From assembly GCA_963824935.1 (NCBI GenBank), contig CAWGRF010000029.1, positions 73,929 to 137,928 on the forward strand: 64,000 bases of DNA, read 5' to 3'. The notes beneath the pieces were generated by a model, which ran no database searches, was not told where the DNA came from, and saw only the letters and a list, made by a program, of their open reading frames with translations. This DNA comes from JACCZX01 sp963824935 (GTDB lineage: Bacteria; Pseudomonadota; Gammaproteobacteria; Burkholderiales; Burkholderiaceae_F). The translations under genes and the position numbers were made by a program. This document shows, one piece after another, positions 35,825 to 45,239 of this stretch; position 1 is the stretch's first letter; every line of letters starts with the position of its first letter.

Positions 35825-36907
35825 ATGCAACGTCGTTCATTCATGAAGAAAGCGGTGGCAGGCGCAGCGGTCGCGACAATCGCGGCGCCGGCAATCGCGC
35901 AGGCGCCGCAGATTCGCTGGCGCTGTTCGTCCAGCTTTCCCAAGGCGCTCGACACGATTTACGGAGCGGGCGACTTGTTTGTCAAGAAAGTGTCCGAGGC
36001 CACCGCCGGTCGTTTTCAGATCAGTCATCACGCCGGCGGCGAAATCACACCGCCGTTCGCAATCGTCGATGCCGTGCAACAGGGCACGATCGAGTGCGGC
36101 CATACGGCACCGTATTACTACTTCGGCAAGGATCCGACTTTCGCGATGGACTGCGCGATTCCGTTTGGCATGAATGCGCGCCAGCTGACTGCATGGATGT
36201 ACGAAGGCAATGGCATGGCGCTGACGCGCGAGTTCTACAAGCCGTACAACATCATCAACTTCCCGATGGGCAACACCGGCGCCCAAATGGGTGGCTGGTA
36301 CCGCAAGGAAATCAAGACGGCCGACGACATCAAGGGTCTGAAAATGCGTATCGGAGGTTTCGGCGGAACCATCTTGTCGAAGCTCGGAGGCGTGCCGCAG
36401 AACATCCCAGGCGGCGAGATTTATCCGGCACTGGAAAAAGGCACGATCGACGCCACGGAGTGGGTCGGGCCGTACGACGACGAAAAGCTCGGCTTTCACA
36501 AGGTCGCCAAGTTTTATTACTACCCGGGGTGGTGGGAAGGTGGTCCGCAGCTGTCGCTTTATATCAATCAGGCTGCGTGGGAAAAACTGCCGAAGGAGTA
36601 TCAGGCGGTTGTCGAAATCGCGGCTGGTATGGCACATACAGACATGTTGGCGCGCTACGACGCCAAAAATCCCGCTGCGCTGCGCAGGCTGATCGGCGGC
36701 GGCGCGCAGCTGCGTCCGTTCGCCCGCCCGATCCTGGACGCCGCGTGGAAGGCCGCCAACGAACACTATGCTGAATTGAACAACACTAACCCGCGCTGGA
36801 AGAAGATGTACGAGGATTACGCGCGCTTCCGCGATGACCAGATTCGCTGGTTCCGTGTCACCGAGAACAGCTTCGACGACTTCATGGCGTCGGCCATCAA
36901 GTTGTGA
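35825..36907 (+). CDS. dctP: TRAP transporter solute-binding protein (DctP family, TakP-like)
   Basis: Periplasmic receptor for a sodium-driven TRAP uptake system. The 360-residue precursor begins with a Tat-type signal, RRSFMKKAVAGAAVATIAAP, so it is exported folded. The mature protein has the DctP/TakP core (WRCSSSFPKALDTIYGAGD, AGGEITPPF, WVGPYDDEKLGFHKVAKFYY). Its sequence resembles TakP-type binders of 2-oxo acids, but the ligand cannot be called with certainty. ATG 35825 follows CAGGAGA. It converges with dctM and shares a bidirectional terminator with it, instead of preceding the permease genes as in most TRAP operons. Confidence 0.93.
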   Translation: MQRRSFMKKAVAGAAVATIAAPAIAQAPQIRWRCSSSFPKALDTIYGAGDLFVKKVSEATAGRFQISHHAGGEITPPFAIVDAVQQGTIECGHTAPYYYFGKDPTFAMDCAIPFGMNARQLTAWMYEGNGMALTREFYKPYNIINFPMGNTGAQMGGWYRKEIKTADDIKGLKMRIGGFGGTILSKLGGVPQNIPGGEIYPALEKGTIDATEWVGPYDDEKLGFHKVAKFYYYPGWWEGGPQLSLYINQAAWEKLPKEYQAVVEIAAGMAHTDMLARYDAKNPAALRRLIGGGAQLRPFARPILDAAWKAANEHYAELNNTNPRWKKMYEDYARFRDDQIRWFRVTENSFDDFMASAIKL

Positions 36908-36921
36908 ATCGGCAGTCCGAA

Positions 36922-36955
36922 AAACAAGACCCCGCTACGGCGGGGTTTGTTTTTT
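36922..36955. terminator. Bidirectional intrinsic terminator between dctP and dctM
   Basis: ACCCCGC-TAC-GGCGGGGT stem, extended by flanking AAACAAG / TTTGTTT, with T-runs on both strands. It sits exactly in the 48-bp gap between the convergent dctP and dctM stops and should terminate both transcripts. Confidence 0.9.
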
Positions 36956-38380
36956 CTACTTGGCTGACTTGAACAGATCCTCGAGATTGCCTCCCTTTTT
37001 CTCGTAGTCGGGCTGCTCAAGCTCCATCTTGACCTTGTCGGGATCGAAGTCGAGCGGCTTGTCGAGAAACATCGTAACCAGCTGTGGCCAGAAGATCACG
37101 ATGATCACCATGATGATCTGCAACCCGACCCACGGCAATGCGCCCCAGTAAATGTCTGAGCTCTTGACGTCCTTCGATGCGATTCCACGCAAATAAAACA
37201 GCGCAAAACCGAACGGTGGGTGCATGAACGAGGTTTGCATATTCACGCACAGCAGCACCCCGAACCAGATCAGATCAATGCCGAGCTTATCCGCCACCGG
37301 AGCCAGTAGCGGAATGATGATGAATGCGATCTCGAAGAAGTCGAGAAAGAATGCAAGGAAGAACACAAAGATATTGACCGCGACCAGGAAACCGGTCTGC
37401 CCGCCCGGCAACCCGGCCAGCATGTGCTCGATCCACAAGTTGCCGTCGACGCCCTGAAACACCAGCGAAAAAATGCGCGAGCCGATCAGGATGAACACGA
37501 CCATTGCGGTCAGGCGCATTGTCGATTCCATCGCCTGCCGTGTCAGCGCCCACGTCAATCGGCGATGCGCGGCCGCGAGCAGGATCGCACCGACCGCACC
37601 AAGCGCGCCGGCCTCGGTCGGCGTCGCGATGCCCGCGAAGATGGTGCCCAAGACCAGAAAGATCAGCACGATCGACGGCACCATGCCCCATAGCACACGG
37701 TTCCACAGCGCCCAGCCGCGCAACGTGCGCGCTTCTTCCGGCAGCGGCGGCATCGTTTTCGGCCGGAACAGCGACACGATAAAGATGAACAGCATGAAGA
37801 TGAGGACCTGCACGATCGACGGGCCGAATGCTCCCTTGTACATATCGCCGACCGAGCGGCCCAGCTGATCGGCCAGCACGATCAGCACCAGCGATGGCGG
37901 TATTAACTGCGTGATCGTGCCGGAGGCGGCGATTACGCCGGTCGCGAGGCGCGGGTGGTACCCATAGCGCAGCATGATCGGCAGCGAGATCACGCCCATC
38001 GCAATCACCGACGCCGCTACCGTTCCGGTGATCGCGCCAAGAATCGCGCCGACCACGATCACCGCATACGCGAGTCCTCCTGGTACCCCCCCGAACAGCT
38101 GGCCCGTACCTTCGAGCAGATCCTCGGCCAGCCCGCAACGCTCGAGAATCGCGCCCATGAACGTGAAGAACGGAATCGCCAGCAGCAAATCATTCGACAG
38201 CGTGTTGAAGATCGAAAGCGGAATGGTTCCGAGAAATCCGGCCGGGAAAAAGCCAAGGTAGATCGAAAGAAAGCCGAAACCCAGCCCCAGCGCCGCCAGC
38301 GAAAACGCGACGGGAAAGCCGATCAGCATCACGGCGATTAACCCCGCGAACATCAACGGGGCCATCATGTCGATGGTCAT
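36956..38380 (-). CDS. dctM: TRAP transporter large permease (DctM)
   Basis: The 474-residue transport subunit of the TRAP system, with about twelve membrane helices. It opens LMFAGLIAVMLIGFPVAFSL, has FLGTIPLSIFNTLSNDLLLA and later IPTEAGALGAVG-like IATPTEAGALGAVGAILL typical of DctM. The C-terminal tail is soluble and charged (LEQPDYEKKGGNLEDLFKSA). The start overlaps the dctQ stop as ATGA. Its binding protein is almost certainly the convergent dctP product. Confidence 0.94.
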   Translation of the reverse strand: MTIDMMAPLMFAGLIAVMLIGFPVAFSLAALGLGFGFLSIYLGFFPAGFLGTIPLSIFNTLSNDLLLAIPFFTFMGAILERCGLAEDLLEGTGQLFGGVPGGLAYAVIVVGAILGAITGTVAASVIAMGVISLPIMLRYGYHPRLATGVIAASGTITQLIPPSLVLIVLADQLGRSVGDMYKGAFGPSIVQVLIFMLFIFIVSLFRPKTMPPLPEEARTLRGWALWNRVLWGMVPSIVLIFLVLGTIFAGIATPTEAGALGAVGAILLAAAHRRLTWALTRQAMESTMRLTAMVVFILIGSRIFSLVFQGVDGNLWIEHMLAGLPGGQTGFLVAVNIFVFFLAFFLDFFEIAFIIIPLLAPVADKLGIDLIWFGVLLCVNMQTSFMHPPFGFALFYLRGIASKDVKSSDIYWGALPWVGLQIIMVIIVIFWPQLVTMFLDKPLDFDPDKVKMELEQPDYEKKGGNLEDLFKSAK

Positions 38381-38916
38381 TGCACCGGCCTTTCGTAGTG
38401 CGTGTCCATCTGCAATTCGCCGCGCAGATAGGCGATGCGCTTGATGATCTCAGCGACGCCTTGCACCGACAACAGGGCGAAGCCGAGCGGCAGGATGACC
38501 TTGAACGGCCAGCGAATCAGCCCGCCGGCGTTGCTCGACATTTCCCTAGAGACGTATGAGTCGACTGCAAACGGCCAGACCAAGTAAACCATCAGCACCG
38601 TCATCGGCATCAGGAACACGATCAGCCCAAGCAGATCGATAATCGCCTTGGTGCGCGAGCTGCGGCCGCCGTAGATGATGTCGACCCGTACGTGCTCGTT
38701 GACTCGCAGCACCTTGGACGTGCCCAGCATTACCATGCCGGCAAACATGTACCACGCAAGCTCAAGCCAGGCATTTGAGCCGCCGGCGAGCAAGTAGCGA
38801 ATCGATGCGTTGCCGGCGCTGACCAGGCAGGCGATTAGTACTAGATACGCTGCGATGATGGCGAAGCGGTCGTTAAACGCGTCGACCCAGCGCGTGAACC
38901 TGAGCAGTCCGGCCAC
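38377..38916 (-). CDS. dctQ: TRAP transporter small permease (DctQ)
   Basis: The 179-residue four-helix subunit of the TRAP system, with IAAYLVLIACLVSAGNASIR, ELAWYMFAGMVMLGTSKVLR, LLGLIVFLMPMTVLMVYLVW and the conserved NEHVRVDIIYG block. GTG 38916 was chosen over ATG 39018 because it has a strong ribosome site (GGGAGGAC at 38919-38926), and the longer frame overlaps argH. It is translated just before dctM. Confidence 0.92.
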   Translation of the reverse strand: MAGLLRFTRWVDAFNDRFAIIAAYLVLIACLVSAGNASIRYLLAGGSNAWLELAWYMFAGMVMLGTSKVLRVNEHVRVDIIYGGRSSRTKAIIDLLGLIVFLMPMTVLMVYLVWPFAVDSYVSREMSSNAGGLIRWPFKVILPLGFALLSVQGVAEIIKRIAYLRGELQMDTHYERPVQ

Positions 38917-38984
38917 TTGTCCTCCCCCAGCGGCGATGTTACTGAAACGATCGCGTTTGGGGGGAGGATTAGAAAAAATGAGCG

Positions 38985-40412
38985 CTATTTCGTGCGCTGC
39001 GCCAGCCGCTGCCGCCAAACGGCGACTTGCGCATGGACTCGCTGCGGTGCGGTGCCGCCTGGATGATTGCGCGCAGACACCGAACCGTCGATCGACAGCG
39101 AATCGAATACGTCGTCGCCGATGGCGGGCGAGTATGTCTGCAGTTCTGCCAGCGACAGCGCCGAAAGCGCGATGCTGCGGCTCGCGGCTGCCTTCACCGC
39201 ACGCGCCGCCGCTTCGTGAGCATCGCGAAACGGCACATCCTTTCGCACCAGATAGTCCGCCAGATCGGTAGCAGTCGAATAGCCTTCTTCAGCCGCGCTG
39301 CGCATGGCGTCGGCGTTGACATCGATGCCTGGCAACATCTCGGAAAACGCACGCAACGTGTCAGCCACGGTGTCGACTGTGTCAAACAATGGCTCCTTAT
39401 CTTCCTGATTGTCTTTGTTGTAGGCCAGCGGCTGACCCTTCATCAACGTCAGTAATGCGACCAGGTGACCGGTGACTCTTCCGGTCTTGCCGCGTGCCAG
39501 TTCCGGGACGTCCGGATTTTTCTTTTGCGGCATGATCGATGAGCCGGTTGTGTAGCGATCGGGCAGTCGAATAAAGGCGTAGCGCGGGCTTAGCCAGATC
39601 ACCAGTTCCTCGGCCAGCCGCGAGATATGCGTCATCACGAGTGCGGCGGCGGCGCAAAACTCGATTGCAAAATCGCGATCACTAACGGCATCAAGCGAGT
39701 TTTCTGCAATCGAGTCGAACCCCAGCTGCTTGGCGACAAGCGCGCGGTCGATCGGGTAGCTTGTCCCTGCAAGCGCGGCCGCGCCGAGCGGCAGGCAGTT
39801 GACGCGCTTGCGCGCATCGAGCAAACGGTCACGATCGCGCTCGAACATCTCGGCGTACGCCAGCAGATGGTGTCCGAACGTCACCGGCTGTGCGACTTGC
39901 ATATGGGTGAAGCCGGGCATCACGGTGGCTGCATGCCGCTCGGCCAGTTCAACCAATGCGTGCTGCACGCCATCGATCAAACAAACGATGCGATCGATTT
40001 CGCCGCGCAGCCACAGCCGTAGATCGGTTGCAACCTGATCGTTTCGCGAGCGGCCGGTATGGAGCCGCTTGCCGGCGTCTCCGACCAGAGCGGTCAAACG
40101 CTTTTCGATATTCAGGTGAACGTCTTCCAGCTCAAGCTTCCACTCGAATTCGTTGCGCTCGATCTCGCCGCGGATTTGCTGCAGGCCACGCTCGATATCC
40201 GCGACATCCCTGGCGCTGAGGATGCCGCACTCGCGCAACATTGCCGCATGCGCAAGCGAAGCCTCGATGTCCGCAAGTGCGAGCCTGCGGTCGAAGCCGA
40301 CCGAGGCCGTGTAGCGCAACACGAAGTCCGCCACCGGTTCGTCGAATCGGCCCGACCATGCAGTGCTTTTTGACCTTAATGCGTCGTCGGTTTTCGTGCG
40401 GTGCTCTGACAT
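38985..40412 (-). CDS. argH: Argininosuccinate lyase
   Basis: Last step of arginine synthesis: argininosuccinate to arginine and fumarate. The 475-residue product carries the fumarase-superfamily signature GSSIMPQKKNPDVPEL and the residues HTGRSRNDQVATDLRLWLR, plus the WSGRFDEP opening. ATG 40412 (MSEHRTKTDD) is preferred over ATG 40469, which lies in the divergent algZ gene. It is head to head with algZ, 23 bp apart, the arrangement usual for betaproteobacteria. Confidence 0.97.
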   Translation of the reverse strand: MSEHRTKTDDALRSKSTAWSGRFDEPVADFVLRYTASVGFDRRLALADIEASLAHAAMLRECGILSARDVADIERGLQQIRGEIERNEFEWKLELEDVHLNIEKRLTALVGDAGKRLHTGRSRNDQVATDLRLWLRGEIDRIVCLIDGVQHALVELAERHAATVMPGFTHMQVAQPVTFGHHLLAYAEMFERDRDRLLDARKRVNCLPLGAAALAGTSYPIDRALVAKQLGFDSIAENSLDAVSDRDFAIEFCAAAALVMTHISRLAEELVIWLSPRYAFIRLPDRYTTGSSIMPQKKNPDVPELARGKTGRVTGHLVALLTLMKGQPLAYNKDNQEDKEPLFDTVDTVADTLRAFSEMLPGIDVNADAMRSAAEEGYSTATDLADYLVRKDVPFRDAHEAAARAVKAAASRSIALSALSLAELQTYSPAIGDDVFDSLSIDGSVSARNHPGGTAPQRVHAQVAVWRQRLAQRTK

Positions 40413-40435
40413 AATCGATCGAGGGGCATAACGGG

Positions 40436-41497
40436 GTGAGCGAGTATAAGTTCGTGAAGCAATCATCACCCACGCTTAAGGGACCGCTCGCACGCGCTGA
40501 GACCGCCGTGCCGACACCGCGGCGCGTGATTCCTGACGGTTGCAACATGGGCGTGCTGCTGCGGGTGATCGGCACCGTCGCCGCACTGGCGCTGATGGCG
40601 GCAGTTGGCGGATCGAACTCGATGGCCGATGCGTTGGCATCGCTGTTGCGCTTGATGTCCTTTGTCGCGCCAACCACGTTGCTGACGTTGATGCTGTGGT
40701 GTGCGGCGCGACGGATGCTCCCGTACCTGGATGTTCCGATCCAGCGCGGGGTTTCGTGCCTGATTCCCGCCATCGTGGCGGTGGCGGTTGCGCTGCTGTT
40801 CCAGATGCCGGGGGGTGAGTGGGCGGCGCTGGCGCACGGCGCAGTCGGCTTCGCGCTCGGCGCCGGATTTCAGCATTACTCGGAGCTGCGCGAGCGCGCA
40901 TTCTCGCCGGCGGTAATCGAGGCCAAGTATCAGGCGCTGCAGTCGCGCATCCGGCCGCATTTCCTGTTCAACAGCCTAAATGCCGTGCTGTCGGTGGTTC
41001 GAACCGAGCCGGTCAAGGCCGAACGCATGCTCGAATCCATCGCCGAACTGTTCCGCGCAGTGATGGCGGACACGCGCAAGCTGGTGCCGTTGGCCGACGA
41101 GATCGAACTGTGCCGCAACTATGTGGAAATTGAGCAGACCCGGCTCGGGAATAGGTTGGCAGTTGACTGGCAAATCGGGGCATACCACCCCCGGGCAAAA
41201 ATGCCACAGTTACTGCTGCAACCGGTGATTGAAAACGCGATCCGCTACGGGGCTGAAAAGACGGCGGGCCGCGCCGATATCGTCGTAAGAGTTCGACAAA
41301 ACGGCTTCGTGTTGGAGATATTTGTCAGCAATCCGATTGCACCCGAGCGTCCAGAACGCGAAGGCAATCAGATCGGGCTGGCGAACATACGAGGCCGGCT
41401 CGCGCTGATCTACGACCTTGAGGCGAAGGTCGAGACCCAGACGCGACGCAATCGGTTCGAATTGACGATGACGCTACCGGTGGAAAGGCGGACCTGA
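40436..41497 (+). CDS. algZ: Sensor histidine kinase of the AlgZ/FimS (LytS-like) type
   Basis: A 353-residue kinase with four membrane helices (VIGTVAALALMAAVGG, PTTLLTLMLWCAARRML and two more), then a HisKA-like region with H-box SRIRPHFLFNSLNAVLSV, N-box LLQPVIENAIRYG and G-box GNQIGLANIRGRLAL. It pairs with the LytTR regulator encoded 29 bp downstream. In related bacteria the AlgZ/FimS-AlgR pair controls exopolysaccharide, motility or pili. It begins at GTG 40436, divergent from argH. Confidence 0.88.
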   Translation: MSEYKFVKQSSPTLKGPLARAETAVPTPRRVIPDGCNMGVLLRVIGTVAALALMAAVGGSNSMADALASLLRLMSFVAPTTLLTLMLWCAARRMLPYLDVPIQRGVSCLIPAIVAVAVALLFQMPGGEWAALAHGAVGFALGAGFQHYSELRERAFSPAVIEAKYQALQSRIRPHFLFNSLNAVLSVVRTEPVKAERMLESIAELFRAVMADTRKLVPLADEIELCRNYVEIEQTRLGNRLAVDWQIGAYHPRAKMPQLLLQPVIENAIRYGAEKTAGRADIVVRVRQNGFVLEIFVSNPIAPERPEREGNQIGLANIRGRLALIYDLEAKVETQTRRNRFELTMTLPVERRT

Positions 41498-41526
41498 AGG
41501 GTACGCGATGGAGCAAGGACAAGGCG

Positions 41527-42300
41527 ATGTTGAACGTGATGATCGTCGACGACGAACCGCCGGCGCGCGCGCGTCTGAGTCAGGTATTGCGCGACTGTGC
41601 CGAGCAGGTTTCGCTGCAGTTGGTCGGCGAGGCCGAAGGCGGGATTCGCGGCCTGGAGGAAGCCGACCGGCTGCGTCCGGACGTGGTGCTGCTCGACGTC
41701 CACATGCCGGATATGAATGGAATCGAGGTTGCGCGCCACCTGGCGCAAAGAGACAACCCGCCGGCGGTGATTTTCATCACTGCATACGACGAACACGCGC
41801 TCGATGCCTTCGAAGTACAGGCGCTCGATTATCTGATGAAGCCGGTACGCGCCGAACGGCTGATCGCCGCGCTTGCGCGCGCCGAGCGTTTTCGCACGCA
41901 CGAGCCGCGCATCGAAGAACTGGCAAAGACGATCGGCGCGGTGCGGTCGCATCTAACGGTATCGGAACGCGGCCGAATGATCCTGGTGCCGATCGACGAC
42001 GTGGTCTTTCTGCGTGCCGAGCTCAAGTACGTCACGATCAAAACACGCACGCGCGAGTATTTGACTGAAGAATCGCTGACCGCGCTGGAAGCCGAATTCG
42101 GCGATCGCTTTGTTCGCATTCACCGCAACGCACTCGTCGCGCGCAGCGGCATTCTCGGTTTTCAGCGGGTGCGTGGCGCCGCCGATGAGGACGGCGAATC
42201 GTCCGAAGGACATTGGGAAGTGCTGCTTAAGGAAGCGCCTGACCGGTTGCCTATCAGCCGGCGACAGTGGCCTACGGTAAAGGCTGCTGCGAAGAGTTAG
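41527..42300 (+). CDS. algR: LytTR-family response regulator (AlgR-type)
   Basis: A 257-residue regulator with an N-terminal receiver domain, phosphoacceptor Asp57 in VVLLDVHMPDMNG and Lys in LDYLMKPVRAERL, and a C-terminal LytTR DNA-binding domain (DVVFLRAELKYVTIKTRTRE, FVRIHRNALVARSGI). LytTR domains bind direct repeats upstream of target genes. It is translated with algZ and leads into the hemC operon, a conserved order. Confidence 0.93.
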   Translation: MLNVMIVDDEPPARARLSQVLRDCAEQVSLQLVGEAEGGIRGLEEADRLRPDVVLLDVHMPDMNGIEVARHLAQRDNPPAVIFITAYDEHALDAFEVQALDYLMKPVRAERLIAALARAERFRTHEPRIEELAKTIGAVRSHLTVSERGRMILVPIDDVVFLRAELKYVTIKTRTREYLTEESLTALEAEFGDRFVRIHRNALVARSGILGFQRVRGAADEDGESSEGHWEVLLKEAPDRLPISRRQWPTVKAAAKS

Positions 42301-42362
42301 TTGGAGTGCGCTGCTAGACTGGCTGCACCAGATTCCCTTCACTCCCCACGGAAGACTTCTCG

Positions 42363-43287
42363 ATGAGCGCGCCGGCTCGCGTTGTTATCGCGACGCGCGA
42401 GAGTCCGTTGGCGCTCTGGCAGGCCGAGCATGTGCGAAGCCTGCTGTCGAAGACGCCACGCTGGTCTGCAGATTGATCTGCTTGGCATGACAACGCAGGG
42501 CGACCGGATCATCGACCGACCGTTGTCAAAAGAAGGCGGCAAAGGGCTGTTCGTCAAGGAGCTTGAGCTCGCGCTCCTTGAACGACGCGCCCATCTCGCC
42601 GTGCACTCGCTCAAAGACGTGCCGATGCAGCTTGAGCCCGAGTTTGCACTCGCCGCGGTTTTGACGCGTGAGGATCCGCGTGACTGCATGGTGTCGAGCC
42701 GGTACGCGACTCTCGAAGAGATGCCGGCGGGCGCCCGCGTCGGAACGTCGAGTTTGCGGCGCGAGCTGATGCTGCGAGCGCGCTTTCCGCAGCTTGCGAT
42801 CGGCTCGATCCGCGGCAATGTCGGCACCCGTTTGGCAAAACTCGATCGTGGCGAGTTCGACGCGCTGGTGCTGGCGGCAGCCGGACTGAAACGGCTTGGA
42901 CTCGCAGCTCGCATTCGGCAGATCGTTCCAACGACCGTGTCGCTACCGGCTCCGGGTCAGGGTGCGCTTGGCATTGAGATCTCGCGCAACGATGCAGCCA
43001 CGGCCGGGCTATTGGCGCACCTTGACGACGCAGCGACGCGCGCGGCCACGACGGCAGAGCGTGGCGTATCGCGCGGGCTCGGCGGTAGCTGCCAGATGCC
43101 GCTCGCAGCGTATGCGGAAGTCGAAGACAGCGCCCTGCGCTTGCGAGCGCTGGTTGGCAACGCCGCTACGGGCGAATATGTCGAGACGGAAGTGCACGGA
43201 CCGGCCACGGAGCCCGACGCGCTCGCCGCGCGCGCGGTGCAGCGATTGAAGGACGCGGGTGCATTGAGACTGCTCGAGAGCGAGTAG
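42363..43287 (+). pseudogene. hemC: Hydroxymethylbilane synthase HemC, split by a +1 frameshift (probably intact in the organism)
   Basis: Makes hydroxymethylbilane from four porphobilinogens in heme synthesis. From ATG 42363 the N-terminus (RVVIATRESPLALWQAEHVR) reads for 38 codons and hits a stop at 42475-42477; the rest (RHAGLQIDLLGMTTQGDRII onward) is one base out of frame from about 42454. Removing one A at 42450-42453 gives 307 residues, normal length. The cofactor-binding loop GGSCQMPLAAYAEVED is present. HemC is essential in most bacteria that make heme, so a sequence error is the likely explanation. Confidence 0.93.
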
Positions 43288-43305
43288 GGCAGGGATACCG
43301 GAGCA

Positions 43306-44076
43306 ATGGCGTCACTGGTCATCGTTACCCGACCGTCTGCTGGCGGGCGGCACCTTTTCGATCGACTCATCAAGCGCGGGTATCGCGCCCTCTGGTGGCC
43401 CGCATTCGAGATTGGACCGGCGCCGGACGGCAAGGCCGCGCGCGCCACGCTGACTCGTTTGGCGGACTACGACCTCGCGTTATTCGTCAGTGTGAACGCA
43501 GTGCGTGCTGCCGCGCTGTTGCTGGGCAATCCGTGGCCGGTTGGTACCGCGATCGGCGCGGTCGGAGCCGCGACGCGCGCGGCAGTTGAAGCTGATCTGC
43601 GGCCCAAGCTGAACGAACCCGTGATCGCACCGGACGTCGATGATGAATCGGGATCTGAAGCTTTCTGGCAAACCTGGCAAGCGCGCGGGCAGACGGCACG
43701 GCGCGTACTGATCCTGAGAGCTGAACATGGCCGCGAGTGGCTGACGCAGCGATTCATCGAGACGGGCGCACAGGTCGATGCGATCGCGGTGTATTCGCGA
43801 CGGCCATATCGTTTGTCGGCCGGCGATGTTAGGCAGCTGCAAGACTGCATCGACGCTGCCGTCGTTCCGATGACTATCTTCAGCAGCAGCGAAGCGATCC
43901 CGTCGCTCGACGCGCAGCTAGGCGCTTCCGAGCAGGCGTGGTTGCGTGCAGGAACTGCCATCGCGACCCATCCGCGCATCGGCGAACAGTTGCGCGCTGT
44001 CGGTTATGCGCGTGTGATCGACGCCACCACTGACGACGATTCGGTAATCGCCAAGCTAGAATTCGCCGCGCGATAG
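43306..44076 (+). CDS. hemD: Uroporphyrinogen-III synthase
   Basis: Cyclises and inverts ring D of hydroxymethylbilane. The 256-residue protein has the family layout of two alternating domains, with the opening VIVTRPSAGGRHLFDRLIKR, LALFVSVNAVRAA and C-terminal RIGEQLRAVGYARVIDATTD. HemD is poorly conserved, so position between hemC and hemX supports the call. It lies 18 bp after hemC. Confidence 0.92.
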   Translation: MASLVIVTRPSAGGRHLFDRLIKRGYRALWWPAFEIGPAPDGKAARATLTRLADYDLALFVSVNAVRAAALLLGNPWPVGTAIGAVGAATRAAVEADLRPKLNEPVIAPDVDDESGSEAFWQTWQARGQTARRVLILRAEHGREWLTQRFIETGAQVDAIAVYSRRPYRLSAGDVRQLQDCIDAAVVPMTIFSSSEAIPSLDAQLGASEQAWLRAGTAIATHPRIGEQLRAVGYARVIDATTDDDSVIAKLEFAAR

Positions 44077-44133
44077 CGTTGCGTAAGGCGGTTGCAGGGC
44101 GCAACCGTCGCGCGCCGCAAACAACCTGGCAGA

Positions 44134-45222
44134 GTGAGTGTCGCCGTGACTACTGAACCGCTGAACGTATCGCCGGCAATGGCGGAAACTTCTGCGGTAC
44201 CAGCAGCGCCGGCAGCAGCTCCCGGGCGCCGCGGCTTGCTGTGGCTAGCGCTCGCCGCGTTGTTGATTGCGCTGTTCGCTGTCGTCTACTCGTATCGCCA
44301 GGTCAACAACGTCAAGCGTGAGTCGGCGCGCCGTCTGGGCGAATTGCAGCAGGCGATATCGACTGCAAATGAAACGGCGACGCGCGCCGACGCCGAAGCG
44401 CGCGCCGCGCGCCAACAGGCCGCCCTGGTCGAGGCGCGGCTGGCCGAAGAACAGGGTCAGCGTGAAGCGCTCGAGCAGCTGTATTCCGACCTGTCGCGCG
44501 GGCGCGATGAAGTCGTACTGGTCGAGGTCGAGCGCCTGATCACGCTTGCCGCACAGGAGTTGCAATTGAGCGGCAACATCGCCACATCACTCGCAGCGCT
44601 ACAGACCGCCGATGCGCGGCTGTCACGCGCCGACAGCGCACGGTTCTTGCCGCTGCGCAGAGTGCTGGCGCGCGACATCGAGCGCTTGAAGGCGGCGCCA
44701 GCGGTCGACTTCACCGGCATCGCATTGAAGCTCGATCAACTTGCATCGTCGGTCGAGAGCTGGCCCTTGCTGGCTGAAGCGACAGTAGCGTCGACCGCTA
44801 CAGCGGTCACGAAGGAACAGCAGTCAAACACCGCGCCGCCGGCGAATTGGTGGGAGCGGCAATGGCACGCTGTCCAGCGCGAGCTCGGCGAGTATCGCGA
44901 TCTGGTCCGCATTCGGCACGTAGATGCGCCGGAATCGGTGTTGATCGACGCGCGGCAGCAAGCACTGGTCCGTCAGCAGCTGCGGCTGCGACTGCTCAAT
45001 GCGAGACAAGCGCTGCTCGCGCGTAACGACCGACTGTATCGAGCCGATCTGACCGAGGCGCAGGCGCTGATGACACGCTATGTCGACACACGGCAGCCAC
45101 AGGCGGGTGCTGCGTTGGCGGTGATCAAGCAGTTGGCGGCGACGGCGTTATCCGTCGAGCTGCCGGCGATCGGCGACACCATGGCGGCGATGCGCGCGGT
45201 GCGGACTGCGCCGACGCGCTGA
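44134..45222 (+). CDS. hemX: HemX-like membrane protein of the heme operon
   Basis: About 362 residues with one N-terminal membrane helix (GLLWLALAALLIALFAVVYS) and a long, Ala/Gln-rich coiled coil, followed by a helical periplasmic domain. It is the betaproteobacterial HemX (annotated as uroporphyrinogen-III C-methyltransferase) of unclear role in heme synthesis; it lacks the methyltransferase domain. Start not firm: GTG 44134, GTG 44146 and TTG 44092 are in frame. It lies between hemD and hemY. Confidence 0.87.
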   Translation: MSVAVTTEPLNVSPAMAETSAVPAAPAAAPGRRGLLWLALAALLIALFAVVYSYRQVNNVKRESARRLGELQQAISTANETATRADAEARAARQQAALVEARLAEEQGQREALEQLYSDLSRGRDEVVLVEVERLITLAAQELQLSGNIATSLAALQTADARLSRADSARFLPLRRVLARDIERLKAAPAVDFTGIALKLDQLASSVESWPLLAEATVASTATAVTKEQQSNTAPPANWWERQWHAVQRELGEYRDLVRIRHVDAPESVLIDARQQALVRQQLRLRLLNARQALLARNDRLYRADLTEAQALMTRYVDTRQPQAGAALAVIKQLAATALSVELPAIGDTMAAMRAVRTAPTR

Positions 45223-45239
45223 CGTCAGGAAGCGACGGC

